Below, piece after piece: positions 14,001-27,586 of a stretch of 64,000 bases of DNA (within the stretch, counting starts at the first letter, position 1; every line of letters starts with the position of its first letter). The position numbers and the translations under genes were made by a program. Below the pieces are notes generated by a model. The model did no database searches. It was given only the letters and a program-made list of their open reading frames with translations, and was not told the origin of the DNA. Origin of the DNA: Megalopta genalis (lineage: Eukaryota; Arthropoda; Insecta; Hymenoptera; Halictidae); NCBI RefSeq assembly GCF_051020955.1, contig NW_027477054.1, positions 40,047 through 104,046 of the forward strand. The letters are read 5' to 3'.

Positions 14001-16407
14001 TGTAGAAGGTTTAGCTTCAAATCCAAGCGAATCAAATGATTTAGCTTCAAATACTTGCGATATAAGTGATATTGCGTAAAATGCAGGCGAAACGAACGAG
14101 TCAGCTTCAAATAAAAGCGAATCACAAATCATTTAGCTTCAAACAAATGCGATGTAGAAGGTTTAGCTTCAAATCCAAGCGAATCAAATGATTTAGCTTC
14201 AAATACTTGCGATATAAGTGATATTGCGTTAAATGCAGGCGAAACGAACGAGTCAGCTTCAAATAAAAGCGAATCACAAATCATTTAGCTTCAAACAAAT
14301 GCGATGTAGAAGGTTTAGCTTCAAATCCATGCGAAACAAATGATTTAGCATCAAATACTTGCGATATAAGTGATATAGCTTCAAATCCTGGCGAAACAAA
14401 CGCGTTAGTTTCAAATCCATGCGAAACACATGATGTAGCTTCAAATCAATGCGATGTAGATTGTTTAGCTTCAAATCCATTCGGAACAAACGATTTAGCT
14501 TCAAATACTTGCGATATATGTGATATAGCTTCAAATGCTGGCGAAATAAACGAGATAGCTTCATATCCACGCGAAACACATGATGTAGCTTCAAGTCAAT
14601 GCGATGTAGAAGGTTTAGCTTCAAATCCATGCGAATCAAATGATTTAGATTCAAATACTTGCGATATAAGTGATATAGCTTCACATGCTGGCGAAATAAA
14701 CGAGTTAGCTTCAAATCCATGCGAAACACATGATGTAGCTTCAAATCAATGCGATGTAGATTGTTTAGCTTCAAATCCATGCGAAACAAATGATTTAGCT
14801 TCAAATACTTGCGATGTAAGTAATATAGCTTCAAATGCTGGCGAAATAATCGAGTTAGCTTCAAATCCAAGCGAAACACATGATGTAGCTTCAAATCAAT
14901 GCGATGTAGAAGGTTTAGCTTCAAATCCATGCGAAACAAATGATTTAGCTTCAAATACTTGCGATATAAGTGATATAGCTTCAAATTCTGGCGAAATAAC
15001 CGAGTTAGCTTCAAATGCATGTGAAACACATGATGTTCCTTCAAATCAATGCGATGTAGAAGGTTTAGCTTCAAATCCATGCGGAACAAACGATTTAGCT
15101 TCAAATACTTGCGATATATGTGATATAGCTTCAAATGCTGGCGAAATAAACGAGTTAGCTCCAAATCCATGCGAAACACATGATGTAGCTTCAAATCAAT
15201 GCGATGTAGAAGGTTTAGCTTCAAATCCATGCGAAACAAATGATTTAGCTTCAAATACTTGCGATATAAGTGATATAGCTTCAAATTCTGGCGAAATAAC
15301 CGAGTTAGCTTCAAATGCATGTGAAACACATGATGTACCTTCAAATCAATGCGATGTAGAAGGTTTAGCTTCAAATCCATGCGGAACAAACGATTTAGCT
15401 TCAAATACTTGCGATATATGTGATATAGCTTCAAATGCTGGCGAAATAAACGAGTTAGCTCCAAATCCATGCGAAACACATGATGTAGCTTCAAATCAAT
15501 GCGATGTAGAAGGTTTAGCTTTAAATCCATGCGAAACAAATGATTTAGCTTCAAATACTTGCGATGTAAGTGATATAGTTTCAAATTATGGCGAAATAAT
15601 CGTGTTAGCTTCAAATCCATGCGAAACAAATGATTTAACTTCAAATTCATGCGAAACACATGGTTTAGCTTCAAATCCAAGTGAAACACATGATATAGCT
15701 TCAAATCAATGCGATGTAGAAGGTTTAACTTCAAATCCATGCGAAACAAATGATTTAGTTCAAATACTTGCGATATTAGTGATGTAGATTCAAATGCGGG
15801 CGAAATAAACGAGTTAGATTCAAATCCATGCAAAACACTTGATTTAGCTTCAAATACTTGCGATATAAGTGATATAGCTTCAAATGCTGGCGAAATAAAC
15901 GAGTTAGCTTCAAATCCGTGCGAAACACATGATGTAGCTTCAAATCAATGCGATGTAGATTGTTTAGTTTCAAATCCATGCGAAACAAATGATTTAGCTT
16001 CAAATACTTGCGATATAAGTAATATAGCTTCAAATGCTGGCGAAATAATCGAGTTAGCTTCAAATCCATGCGAACCATATGATGTAGCTTCAAATCAATG
16101 CGATGTAGAAGGTTTTGTTTCAAATCCAAGAGAAACAAATGATTTAGCTTCAAATACTTGCGATATAAGTGATATAGCTTCAAATGCTGGAGCAATTAAC
16201 GAGATAGCTTCATATCCACGCGAAACACATGATGTAGCTTCAAATCATCGCGATGTTGAAGGTTTAGCTTCAAATCCATGTGTAGCAAGTGATTTAACTT
16301 CAAATGCTTGCGATATAAGTGGTCTAGCATAAAATGCTGGCGAAATAATCGAGATAGCTTCAAATCCATGCGAAACACATGATGTAGCTTCAAGTCAATG
16401 CGATGTA
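11018..16407. repeat. Two ~2.4-kb array duplicates, offset 2,973 bp
   Basis: Bases 11018-13434 match 13991-16407 almost perfectly, including unusual diagnostic variants: a run with TTCAAATAAAAGCGAATC, a 1-bp slip at GATTTAGTTCAAATAC, and the same single-base changes. A shorter third copy lies at about 17,400-18,300. The offset is 99 monomers plus 3 bp, the 3 bp coming from local indels shared by both copies. Within each copy two consecutive 300-bp blocks (11941-12240 and 12241-12540) are also near-identical. Confidence 0.85.
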
Positions 16408-19400
16408 GATTGTTTAGCTTCAAATCCATGCGAATCAAATGATTTAGCTTCAAATATTTGCGATATAAGTGATATAGCTTCAAATGCTGGCGAAATCAAA
16501 GAGTTAGCTACAAATCCATGCGAAACACATGATGTAGCTTCAAATCAACGAGATGTAGAAGGTGTAGCTTCAAATCCATGTCTAGCAAGTGATTTGACTT
16601 CAAGTATTTGCGATCTAAGCGGTCTAGCATCAAATGCTTGCGAAATAATCGAGTTAGCTTGAAATCCATGCGAAACACATGATGTAGCTTCAAATCAATG
16701 CGATGTATAAGGTTTAGCTTCAAATCCATGCGAAACAAATGATTTAGCTTCAAATACTTTAGATATAAGTTGTCTAGCATCAAATGCTGGCGAAGTAATC
16801 GAGTTAGCTTCAAATCTATGCGAAACACATGATGTAGCTTCAAATCAATGCGATGTAGATTGTTTAGCTTCAAATCCATGCGAAACAAATGATTTAGCTT
16901 CAAATACTTGCGATATAAGTAATATAGCTTCAAATGCTGGCGAAATAATCGAGTTAGCTTCAAATCCATGCGAACCATATGATGTAGCTTCAAATCAATG
17001 CGATGTAGAAGGTTTTGTTTCAAATCCATGCGAAACAATTGATTTAGCTTCAAATACTTGTGATACACATGATTTAGATTCAACTGCATGCGAAACTGAC
17101 GAGTTAGCTTCAAATCCAAGAGAAACAAATGATTTAGCTTCAAATACTTGCGATATAAGTGATATAGCTTCAAATGCTGGCGCAATTAACGATATAGCTT
17201 CATATCCATGCGAAACACATGATGTAGCTTCAAATCAACGCGATGTTGAAGGTTTAGCTTCAAATCCATGTGTAGCAAGTGATTTGACTTCAAATACTTG
17301 CGATATAAGTGGTCTAGCATCAAATGCTTGCGAAATAATCGAGTTAGCTTGAAATCCATGCGAAACACATGATGTAGCTTCAAATCAATGCGATGTAGAA
17401 GGTTTAGCTTCAAATCCATGCGAAACAAATGATTTAGCTTCAAATACTTGCGATATAAGTGATATAGCTTCAAATTCTGGCGAAATAACCGAGTTAGCTT
17501 CAAATGCATGTGAAACACATGATGTACCTTCAAATCAATGCGATGTAGAAGGTTTAGCTTCAAATCCATGCGGAACAAACGATTTAGCTTCAAATACTTG
17601 CGATATATGTGATATAGCTTCAAATGCTGGCGAAATAAACGAGTTAGCTCCAAATCCATGCGAAACACATGATGTAGCTTCAAATCAATGCGATGTAGAA
17701 GGTTTAGGTTTAAATCCATGCGAAACAAATGATTTAGCTTCAAATACTTGCGATGTAAGTGATATAGTTTCAAATTATGGCGAAATAATCGTGTTAGCTT
17801 CAAATCCATGCGAAACAAATGATTTAACTTCAAATTCATGCGAAACACATGGTTTAGCTTCAAATCCAAGTGAAACACATGATATAGCTTCAAATCAATG
17901 CGATGTAGAAGGTTTAACTTCAAATCCATGCGAAACAAATGATTTAGTTCAAATACTTGCGATATTAGTGATGTAGATTCAAATGCGGGCGAAATAAACG
18001 AGTTAGATTCAAATCCATGCAAAACACTTGATTTAGCTTCAAATACTTGCGATATAAGTGATATAGCTTCAAATGCTGGCGAAATAAACGAGTTAGCTTC
18101 AAATCCGTGCGAAACACATGATGTAGCTTCAAATCAATGCGATGTATATTGTTTAGCTTCAAATCCATGCGAAACAAATGATTTAGCTTCAAATACTTGC
18201 GATATAAGTAATATAGCTTCAAATGCTGGCGAAATAATCGAGTTAGCTTCAAATCCATGCGAACCATATGATGTAGCTTCAAATCAATGCGATGTAGAAG
18301 GTTTTGTTTCAAATCCATGCGAAACAATTGATTTAGCTTCAAATACTTGTGATATACATGATTTAGATTCAATTGCATGCGAAACTGACGAGTTAGCTTC
18401 AAATCCAAGAGAAACAAATGATTTAGCTTCAAATACTTGCGATATAAGTGATATAGCTTCAAATGCTGGCGCAATTAACGGTATAGCTTCATATCCATGC
18501 GAAACACATGATGTAGCTTCAAATCAACGCGATGTTGAAGGTTTAGCTTCAAATCCATGTGTAGCAAGTGATTTGACTTCAAATACTTGCGATATAAGTG
18601 GTCTAGCATCAAATGCTGGCGAAATAATCGAGATAGCTTCAAATCCATGCGAAACACATGATGTAGCTTCAAATCAATGCGATGTGGAAGGTATAGCTTC
18701 AGATCCATGCGAAACAAATGATTTAGCTTCAAATACTTGTGATATAAGTGATATAGCTTCAAATGCTGGCGAAATAAAAGAGTTAGCTACAAATCCATGC
18801 GAAACACATGATGTAGCTTCAAATCAATGAGATGTAGAAGGTGTAGCTTCAAATCCATGTGTTGCAAGTGATTTAACTTCAAATACTTGCGATCTAAGTG
18901 GTCTAGCATCAAATGCTTGCGAAATAATCAAGTTAGCTTGAAATCCATGCGAAACACATGATGTAGCTTCAAATCAATGCGATGTAGAAGGTTTAGCTTC
19001 AAATCCATGCGAAACAAATGATTTAGCTTCAAATACTTGCGATATAAGTGATATAGCTTCAAATTCTGGCGAAATAACCGAGTTAGCTTCAAATGCATGT
19101 GAAACACATGGTTTAGCTTCAAATTCATGCGAAACAAATGATTTAGTTTCAAATACTTGCGATATAAGTGATATTGCTTCAAATGCAGGCGAAATAATCG
19201 AGATAGCTTCAAATCCATGCGAAACACGTGATATACCTCCATATCAATGCGATGTAGATTGTTTAGCTTCAAATCCATGCCGAACAAACGATTTAGCTTC
19301 AAATACTTGCGATATATGTGATATAGCTTCAAATGCAGGCGAAACAAACGCGTTAGCTTCAAATCCATGCGAAACACATGATGTGGCTTCAAATCAATGC

Positions 19401-22400
19401 GATGTAGATTGTTTAGCTTCAAATCCATGCGGAAGAACGATTTAGCTTCAAATTCATGCGATATATGTGATATAGCTTCAAATGCTGGCGAAATAAACGA
19501 GTAAGCTTCAAATCCAAACGAAACACATGAATTAGCTTCAAATCAATGCGATGTAGATGGTTTAGATTCAAATCCATGCGAAACAAATAATTTAGCTTCA
19601 AGTTCATGCGAAAAACATGGGTTAGCTTCAAATCCATGCGAAACTCACGGTTTAGCATCAATTCTATGCTAAACAAATGATTTCGCTTTAAATACTTCCG
19701 ATATAAATGATATAGTTTTAAATGCTGCCGAAATAAACGAGATAGCTTCAACTCCATGCGAAACAGACGATGTAGCTTCAAATGAATGCGATGTAGAAGG
19801 TTTAGCTTCAAATCCATGCGAATCAATTGATTTAGCTTCAAATACTTGCGATATAAGTGATATTGCTTCAAATGCAGACGAAACGAACGAGTTAGCTTCA
19901 AATCCATGCGAAACATATGATATAGCTTCAAATCAATGCGAATCAAATGATTTAGCTACAAATACTTGCGATATAAGTGATATTGCTTCAAATGCAGGCG
20001 AAACGAACGAGTTAGCTTCAAATCCATGCGAAACATATGATATAGCTTCAAATCAATGCGATGTTGAAGGTTTAGCTTCAAATCCATGCGAATCAAATGA
20101 TTTAGTTTCAAATACTTGCGATATAACTGATAATGCTTCAAATGCAGCCGAAACGAACGCTTTAGCTTCAAATCCATGCGAATCATATAATTTAGCTTCA
20201 AATTCATGCGAAACACATGGTTCAGCTTCAAATTCATGCGAAACAAATGATTTAGTTTCAAATACTTGCGATATAAGTGATATAGCTTCAAATGCTGGCG
20301 AAATAATCGAGTTAGCTTCAAATCCATGCGAAACATATGATGTAGCTTCAAATCAACGCGATGTTGAAGGTTTAGCTTCAAATCCATGTGTAGCAAGTGA
20401 TTTAACTTCAAATACTTGCGATATAAGTGGTCTAGCATCAAATGCTGGCGAAATAATCGAGATGGCTTCAAATCCATGCGAAACACATGATGTAGCTTCA
20501 AATCAATGCGATGTGGAAGGTTTAGCTTCAGATCCATGCGAAACAAATGATTTAGCTTCAAATATTTGCGATATAAGTGATATAGCTTCAAATTCTGGCG
20601 AAATAAACGAGTTAGCTTCAAATTCATGCGAAACACATGGTTTAGCTTTAAATTCATGCGAAACAAATGATTTAGTTTCAAATACTTGCGATATAAGTGA
20701 TATTGCTTCAAATGCTGGCGAAGTAATCGAGTTAGCTTCAAATCCATGCGAAACACATGATATGGCTTCAAATCAATGCGATGTTGAAGGTTTAGGTTCA
20801 AATCCATGCGAATCAAATGATTTAGTTTCAAATACTTGCGATATAAGTGATATTGCTTCAAACGCAGCCGAAACGAACGCTTTAGCTTCAAATCCACGAG
20901 AATCACATAATTTAGCTTCAAATTCATGCGAAACAAATGATTTAGTTTCAAATACTTGCGATATAAGTGATATAGCTTCAAATGCTGTCGAAATAATCGA
21001 GTTAGCTTCAAGTCCATGCGAAACATATGATGTAGCTTCAAATCAATGCGATGTAAAAGGTTTGGCTTCAGATACATGCGAAACAAATGATTTAGCTTCA
21101 AATACTTGCGATATAAGTGATATAGTTTCAAATGCTTGCGAAATAATCAAGTTAGCATCAAATCCAAGCGAAACACATGATGTAGCTTCAAATCAATGCG
21201 ATGTAGAAGGATTAGCTACAAATCCAGACGAAACAAATGATTTAGCTTCAAATACTTGCGATATAAGTGATATAGCTTCAAATGCTGGCGAAATAAACGA
21301 GTTAGCTTCAAATCCATGCGAAACACACGATGTAGCTTCAAATCAATGCGATGTAGATTGTTTAGCTTCAAATCCATGCGAAACAAATGATTTAGCTTCA
21401 AATTCTTGCGATATAAGTAATATAGTTTCAAATGCTGGCGAAATAATCGAGTTAGCTTCAAATCCATGCGAACCATATGATGTAGCTTCAAATCAATGCG
21501 ATGTAGAAGGTTTTGTTTCAAATCCATGCGAATCAAATGATTTAGCTTCAAATACTTGCGATATAAGTGATATTGCTTCAAATGCAGCCGAAACGAACGC
21601 CTTAGCTTCAAATCCATGCGAGTCACATAATTTAGCTTCAAATTCATGCGAAACACATGGTTTAGCTTCAAATTCATGCGAAACACATGATGTAGCTTCA
21701 AGTCAATGCGATGTAGAAGGTTTAGCTTAAAATCCATGCGAATCAAATGATTTAGCTTCAAATACTTGCGATATAAGTGATATTGCTTCAAATGCAGCCG
21801 AAACGAACGCTTTAGCTTCAAATCCATGCGAATCACATAATTTAGCTTCAAATTCATGCGAAACACATGGTTTAGCTTCAAATTCATGCGAAATACATGA
21901 TGTAGCTTCAAGTCAATGCGATGTAGAAGGTTTAGCTTAAAATCCATGCGAATCAAATGATTTAGCTTCAAATACATGCGATATAAGTGTTATAGCTTCA
22001 AATGCAGGCGAAACAAACGCATTAGGTTGAAATCCATGCGAAACACATCATGTAGCTTCAAATCAATGTGATGAAGATTGTTTAGCTTCAAATCCATGCG
22101 GAACAAACGATTTAGCTTCAAATACTTGCGATATATGTGATATAGCTTCAAATGCTGGCGAAATAAACGAGTTAGCTTTAAATCCATGCGAAACACATGA
22201 TGTAGCTTCAAATCAATGCGATGTAGATTGTTTAGCTTCAAATCCATGCGGAACAAACGATTTAGCTTCAAATACTTGCGATATATGTGATATAGCTTCA
22301 AATGCTGGCGAAATAGACGAGTTGGCTTCAAGTCCATGCGGAACACATGATGTAGCTTCAAATCAATGCAATGTGTAAGGTTTAGCTTCAAATCAATGCG

Positions 22401-25400
22401 ATGTATAAGGTTTAGCTTCAAATCCATGCGATGCAAATGATTTAGCTTCAAATACTTGCGATATAAGTGTTATAGCTTCAAATGCAGGCGAAACAAACGC
22501 GTTAGTTTGAAATCCATGCGAAACACATGATGTTGCTTCAAATCAATGCGATGTAGATTGTTTAGCTTCAAATCCATGCGGAACAAACGATTTAGCTTCA
22601 AATACTTGCGATATATGTGATATAGCTTCAAATGCTGGCGAAATAAACGAGTTAGTTCCAAATCCATGCGAAACACATGATGTAGCTTCAAGTCAATGCG
22701 ATGTAGAAGGTTTAGCTTAAAATCCATGCGAATCAAATGATTTAGCTTCAAATACTTGCGATATCAGTGATATTGCTTCAAATGCAGGCGAAACGAACGC
22801 TTTAGCTTCAAATCCATGCGAATCACATAATTTAGCTTCAAATTCATGCGAAACACATGGTTTAGCTTCAAATTCATGCGAAACAAATGATTTAGTTTCA
22901 AATACTTGCGATATAAGTGACATTGCTTCAAATGCAGGCGAAATAATCGAGATAGCTTCAAATCCATGCGAAACACATGATGTGGCTTCAAATCTATGCG
23001 ATGTAGATTGTTTAGCTTCAAATCCATGCGGAACAAACGATTTAGCTTCAAATACTTGCGATATATGTGATATAGCTTCAAATGCTGGTGAAATAAACGA
23101 GTTAGCTTTAAATCCATGCGAAACACATGATGTAGCTTCAAATCAATGCGATGTAGATTGTTTAGCTTCAAATCCATGCGGAACAAACGATTTAGCTTCA
23201 AATACTTGCGATATATGTGATATAGCTTCAAATGCTGGCGAAATAGACGAGTTGGCTTCAAGTCCATGCGGAACACATGATGTAGCTTCAAATCAATGCA
23301 ATGTGTAAGGTTTAGCTTCAAATCAATGCGATGTATAAGGTTTAGCTTCAAATCCATGCGTTGCAAACGATTTAGCTTCAAATACTTGCGATATATGTGA
23401 TATAGCTTCAAATGCTGGCGAAATAGACGAGTTGGCTTCAAGTCCATGCGGAACACATGATGTAGCTTCAGATCAATGCAATGTGTAAGGTTTAGCTTCA
23501 AATCAATGCGATGTATATGGTTTAGCTTCAAATCCATGCGTTGCAAATGATTTAGCTTCAAATACTTGCGATATAAGTGTTATATCTTCAAATGCAGGCG
23601 AAACAAACGCGTTAGTTTGAAATCCATGCGAAACACATGATGTAGCTTCAAATCAATGCGATGTAGATTGTTTAGCTTCAAATCCATGCGGAACAAACGA
23701 TTTAGCTTCAAATACTTGCGATATATGTGATATAGCTTCAAATGCTGGCGAAATAAACGAGTTAGCTCCAAATCCATGCGAAACACATGATGTAGCTTCA
23801 AATCAATGCGATGTAGAAGGTTTAGCTTTAAATCCATGCGAAACAAATGATTTAACTTCAAATTCATGCGAAACACGTGATGTAGATTCAAGTCAATGCG
23901 ATGTAGAAGGTTTAGCTTCAATTCCATGCGAATCAATAGATTTAGCTTCAAATACTTGCGATATAAGTGATATAGCTTCAAATGCTGGCGAAATAATCGA
24001 GTTAGCTTCAAATCCATGCGAAACATATGATGTAGCTTCAAATCAATGCGATGTAGATTGTTTAGCTTCAAATCCATGCGAAACAAATGGTTTACCTTCA
24101 AATACTTGCGTTATAAATGATATAGCTTCAAGTGCAGGCGTAACAAACGAGTAATCTTGAAATCCATGCGAAACACACAATTCAGCTTCAATTTCATGCG
24201 AAACACATGCATTAGCTTCAGATGCATGTGAAACAAATGGTTTTGCTTGAAACACTTGTGATATACATGATTTAGCCTCAACTGCATGCGAAACAAACGA
24301 GTTAGTTTCAAATCCATGCGAAACACGTAATTTAGCTTCAAATCAATGCGATTCAAATGGTTTAGCTACAAATCAATGCGAAGTAGAAGGCATAGTTCCA
24401 AATCCATAATATTCAAATGATTTAACTTCAAATGCTTCCGATAAATATGCTATAGCTTCAAATGCAGGCAAAACGGACGAGTTATCTTCAAATCGATGCG
24501 AAACACATGATCTAGCTTCAAATCAATGCGAAGTATAAGGTTTAGCTTCAAATTCATGCGAAACAAATGATTTAGCTTCAAATACTTGCGATATAAGTGA
24601 TAAAGCTTCAGATGCATGCGAAACAAACGAGTTAACTTCAAATCCAAGCGAAACACATGATCTTGCTTCAAATCAATGCGATGTAGAAGGTTTAGTTTCA
24701 AATTCATGCGAAACGAATGATTTAGCTCCAAATTCATGCGAAACGAATGATTTAGCTACAAATACTTGCGATATAAGTGATAAAGCTCCAAATGCATGCG
24801 AAACAAACGCGTTAGCTTCAAATCCATTCGAAACACATGATTAAGCTTCAAATGCATGCGAGACATATGATTTAGGTTCAAATTCATGACAAACACATGG
24901 TTTAGCTTCAAATTCATGCGAAGCACCTGATTTAGCTTCAAATTCATGCGAAACAATTAATTTAGCATCAAATACTTGCGGTATAGATGACTTAACTTCA
25001 GATGCATGCGAAACAAACGAGTTAACTTCAAATCCAAGCGAAACACATGATTTAGCTTCAAATCAATGCGATGTAGAAGGATTAGCTTCAAATCTCATGT
25101 GAATCAAATGATTGAGCTTCATATACTTCCGATAAAAATGATATTGCTACAAATGCGGACGAAACAAACGAGTAAGCTTCAAATCCAAACGAAACACATG
25201 AATTAGCTTCAAATCAATGCGATGTAGATGGTTTAGATTCAAATCCATGCGAAACAAATAATTTAGCTTCAAGTTCATGCGAAAAACATGGGTTAGCTTC
25301 AAATCCATGCGAAACACACGGTTTAGCATCAATTCTATGCTAAACAAATGATTTCGCTTTAAATACTTCCGATATAAATGATATAGTTTTAAATGCTGCC

Positions 25401-25983
25401 GAAATAAACGAGACAGCTTCAACTCCATGCGAAACAGACGATGTAGCTTCAAATGAATGCGATGTAGAAGGTTTAGCTTCAAATCCATGCGAAACAAATG
25501 ATTTAGCTACAAATACTTGCGTTATAAGTGATATAGCTTCAAATGCTGGCGAAACAAACGAGTTAGCTTCAAATCCATTTGAAACACATGATTAAGCTTC
25601 CAATCCATGCGAAACACATGATTTAGCTTCAAATTCATGCGAAAACATGGTTTAGCTACAGACTCATGCGAAAGAAATGATTTAGTTTCAAATGCTTGCG
25701 TTACAAATGATATAGCTTCAAATGCAGGCGAAACAAACGAATTAGCTTCAAATCGATGCGAAACACATAATGCAGATTCAATTTCATGCGAAACACATGC
25801 ATTAGCTTCAGATTCATGCGAAACAAATGGTTTTGTTTCAAACACTTGTGATATACATGATTTATCCCCAACTGTATGTGAAACAAACGAGTTAGCTTCA
25901 AATCCAAGCGAATCAAATGATTTAGCTTCAAATATATGCGATGTTAATGATATAGTTTTAAATGCAGGCGAAACAAACGAGTT

Positions 25984-25989
25984 ATCTTC
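25984..25989. repeat. Target-site duplication, left copy (ATCTTC)
   Basis: ATCTTC lies immediately outside the left end of the Polinton and is repeated exactly at 44990-44995. Six base pairs is the target duplication length known for Polintons/Mavericks. The site is inside the conserved core of a satellite monomer (a variant of AGCTTC). Confidence 0.96.
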
Positions 25990-27059
25990 AGTAGGTATAT
26001 ATGTTGCGTTCTGCAATCAAGTGCGAGGGGAAGGCTGAGCCGGGGCGTTAAAGGGAGGGAAGCGTCATTCTGAGCGGCACGCGTCGTGTGGAGGGGGGAA
26101 GTCCCCGATAAGGAGTTTTGCGGTTTTGCATCCGGAGAGGTTCTCGGACGCCTTACCCGGAAGTTGCTTATCTTGCGAAGCGATATCGGGGATTTTGGTT
26201 TCGTTTATTAGATTTCTTAAAGTATGGTTTTTTATCTCGGTATAATATTGTAGCGAGCGAGCGAGAGAGAGAGAGAGAGAGGGGAGGATGCAGCGGTTGT
26301 TCTCTCTTTTGCAAAAGCGATGCATGATTTTTCTCGCGCGTGCGTTAGGCGCGACGCATTTATAGAAGTTTGTGGTTTTGTATCCGGAGAGACTCGCGGA
26401 TGCTTTACCTGTGATTTTGGTCTCGTTGAGATTTCTTAAAGTAAGTTTTTTTTTATCTAGGTATAATATTGTAGAGAGCGAGAGAGAAGGTTGTACTGCA
26501 GCGGTTGTTCTCTCTTGCAAATGATGTGGACAGAGAGAGAGAGAGAGAGGGGAGGATGCAGCGGTTGTTCTCTCTTTTGCAAAAGCGATGCATGATTTTT
26601 CTCGCGCGTGCGTTAGGCGCGACGCATTTATAGAAGTTTGTGGTTTTGTATCCGGAGAGACTCGCGGATGCTTTACCTGTGATTTTGGTCTCGTTGAGAT
26701 TTCTTAAAGTAAGTTTTTTTTTATCTAGGTATAATATTGTAGAGAGCGAGAGAGAGGGCTGTACTGCAGCGGTTGTTCTCTCTTGCAAATGATGTGGACA
26801 GAGAGAGAGAGATATTTTTTCCACCTTGCAACGGTTTGTTGTCACATCCTTTCCATGATTAGTGATTTTGGAAGTCTCCTTATCCCCGGGTTTTTCTTTG
26901 CAGTAACGATGTGGACAGAGAGAGAGATATTTTTTTTCTCTCTCGTTTACTGTTTTTACATATTTGCTTTTCCCTCTGCAGCGAACATTTTATTCGCTAC
27001 TGAATTGGGAATTGATATGGAATTTGAACGTGTCATTGTTGCAATCGTTCGCAACGTCG
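25990..27059 (+). repeat. Left terminal inverted repeat
   Basis: Starts AGTAGGTATATATGTTGCG and matches the reverse complement of the right end, with at least six differences including a 5-bp indel in the first ~100 bp. It is about 180 bp longer than the right copy, with a different number of internal subrepeats. It is GA-rich with CTCTCTC-type runs. Its inner end (GCAATCGTTCGCAACGTC) matches the 5' coding part of the right-end gene at 43569-44150, so this copy carries only a severed gene start. A small chimeric frame, 27017-27160, results from that join. Confidence 0.9.
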
Positions 27060-27198
27060 AAGAAGTTTGTGGTTTTGTATCCGGAGAAGCTCTCGGACGC
27101 CTTACCCGGAAGTTGCTTATCTTGCGAAGCAATATCGGGGATTTTGGTTTCGTTTATTAGATTTCTTAAAGTATGGTTTTTTATCTCGGTATAATATT
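26241..27198 (+). promoter_or_regulatory. Repeated TATAATATT modules, left end
   Basis: TATAATATT occurs at 26241, 26462, 26730 and 27190, each about 15-25 bp after a run of T and directly before TGTAG and a GA-rich run. The right inverted repeat has inverted copies at 44306-44314 and 44508-44516 and a degenerate one near 44725. Their position at both ends, pointing inward at the first genes on each side, fits promoters. This is inference; there is no expression evidence. Confidence 0.4.
26265..26805 (+). repeat. Two tandem ~268-bp subrepeats in the left inverted repeat
   Basis: GGGGAGGATGCAGCGGTTGT occurs at 26281 and again about 268 bp later at 26549. Each is followed by the same series: CGATGCATGATTTTTCTCGC, a TATCCGGAGAGACTC segment, a T-rich run, GGTATAATATTGTAG and GA repeats. 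The two units are nearly identical. The right inverted repeat has a comparable but not identical series. Copy-number change by slippage or unequal exchange is the simple reading. Confidence 0.85.
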
Positions 27199-27586
27199 GT
27201 AGCGAGCGAGCGAGATGGATGCATTGCAGCGGTTGTTCTCTTTTGCATCAGTTTTTCTCTTATGGGCGATATGGACGGAGAGAGAGAGAGATGTATTTTT
27301 TGCCTTGCAACGGTTTGTTGCCACATCCTTTCCATGATTAGTGATTTTGGAAGTCTCCTTATCCGGTTTTTCTTTGCAGTAACGATGTGGATAGAGAGAG
27401 AGAGATGTATTTTTTCTGCTTTATCGTTTTTGGAGAGAGAGATGTATTATAACGATGTGAGAGAAGTGTATGTATGCATGCTAATAAATAGGTTGTCGAA
27501 ACACGACGTGCGTTAAACGGCTACCATACTGTGTGCACATTGTGACGACCAAGTTTTTAAAGAGAAGTGTGTATATATCTTGAAAG
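27060..27586. other. Gene-free subterminal stretch
   Basis: This 0.5-kb stretch repeats parts of the inverted repeat. 27071-27225 resembles 26117-26270 (TATCCGGAGAAGCTCTCGG, then the TATAATATT module). 27268-27395 resembles 26790-26905 (CTTGCAACGGTTTGTTG, CATCCTTTCCATGATTAG). Open frames across it are repeat by-products with no recognisable protein. It leads directly into the ATG at 27587 and probably holds the leader of that gene. Confidence 0.7.

Larger units (their letters stand above)
1..25989. repeat. 30-bp minisatellite array, left block
   Basis: Uninterrupted tandem array that runs off the left edge. Each monomer is 30 bp: TTAGCTTCAAAT, three variable bases, TGCGA, then ten variable bases. 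The commonest types read on the plus strand as LASNPCETND, LASNTCDISD, IASNAGEINE, LASNPCETHD and VASNQCDVEG. In that order they form a 150-bp higher-order unit, clearest at about 1-23,900. From about 24,100 to the Polinton the order breaks down and monomers are more diverged. Frames on both strands stay open for long runs because 30 is divisible by 3, but stops (for example TGTATAAGGT and TGTGTAAGGT monomers) and 1-bp indels recur throughout. No gene is supported. Satellite identity is seen directly; any centromeric or heterochromatic role is inference. Confidence 0.97.

Noticed and set aside
20462..21730. 422-codon plus-strand frame of LASNxCExxD repeats, possibly a Cys-rich repeat protein
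   Set aside because: Same reasoning. Units with internal TAA or TGA have been amplified throughout the array, and no unique N- or C-terminal sequence flanks the frame.
1..25989. CRISPR-like array with spaced repeats
   Set aside because: Repeat and 'spacer' parts vary in the same few classes in a fixed order with no unique spacers, and the context is a eukaryotic genome.
27067..27516. Open frame through the left subterminal repeats
   Set aside because: Sequence is made of GA microsatellite and inverted-repeat modules repeated elsewhere; the protein has no recognisable or conserved part.
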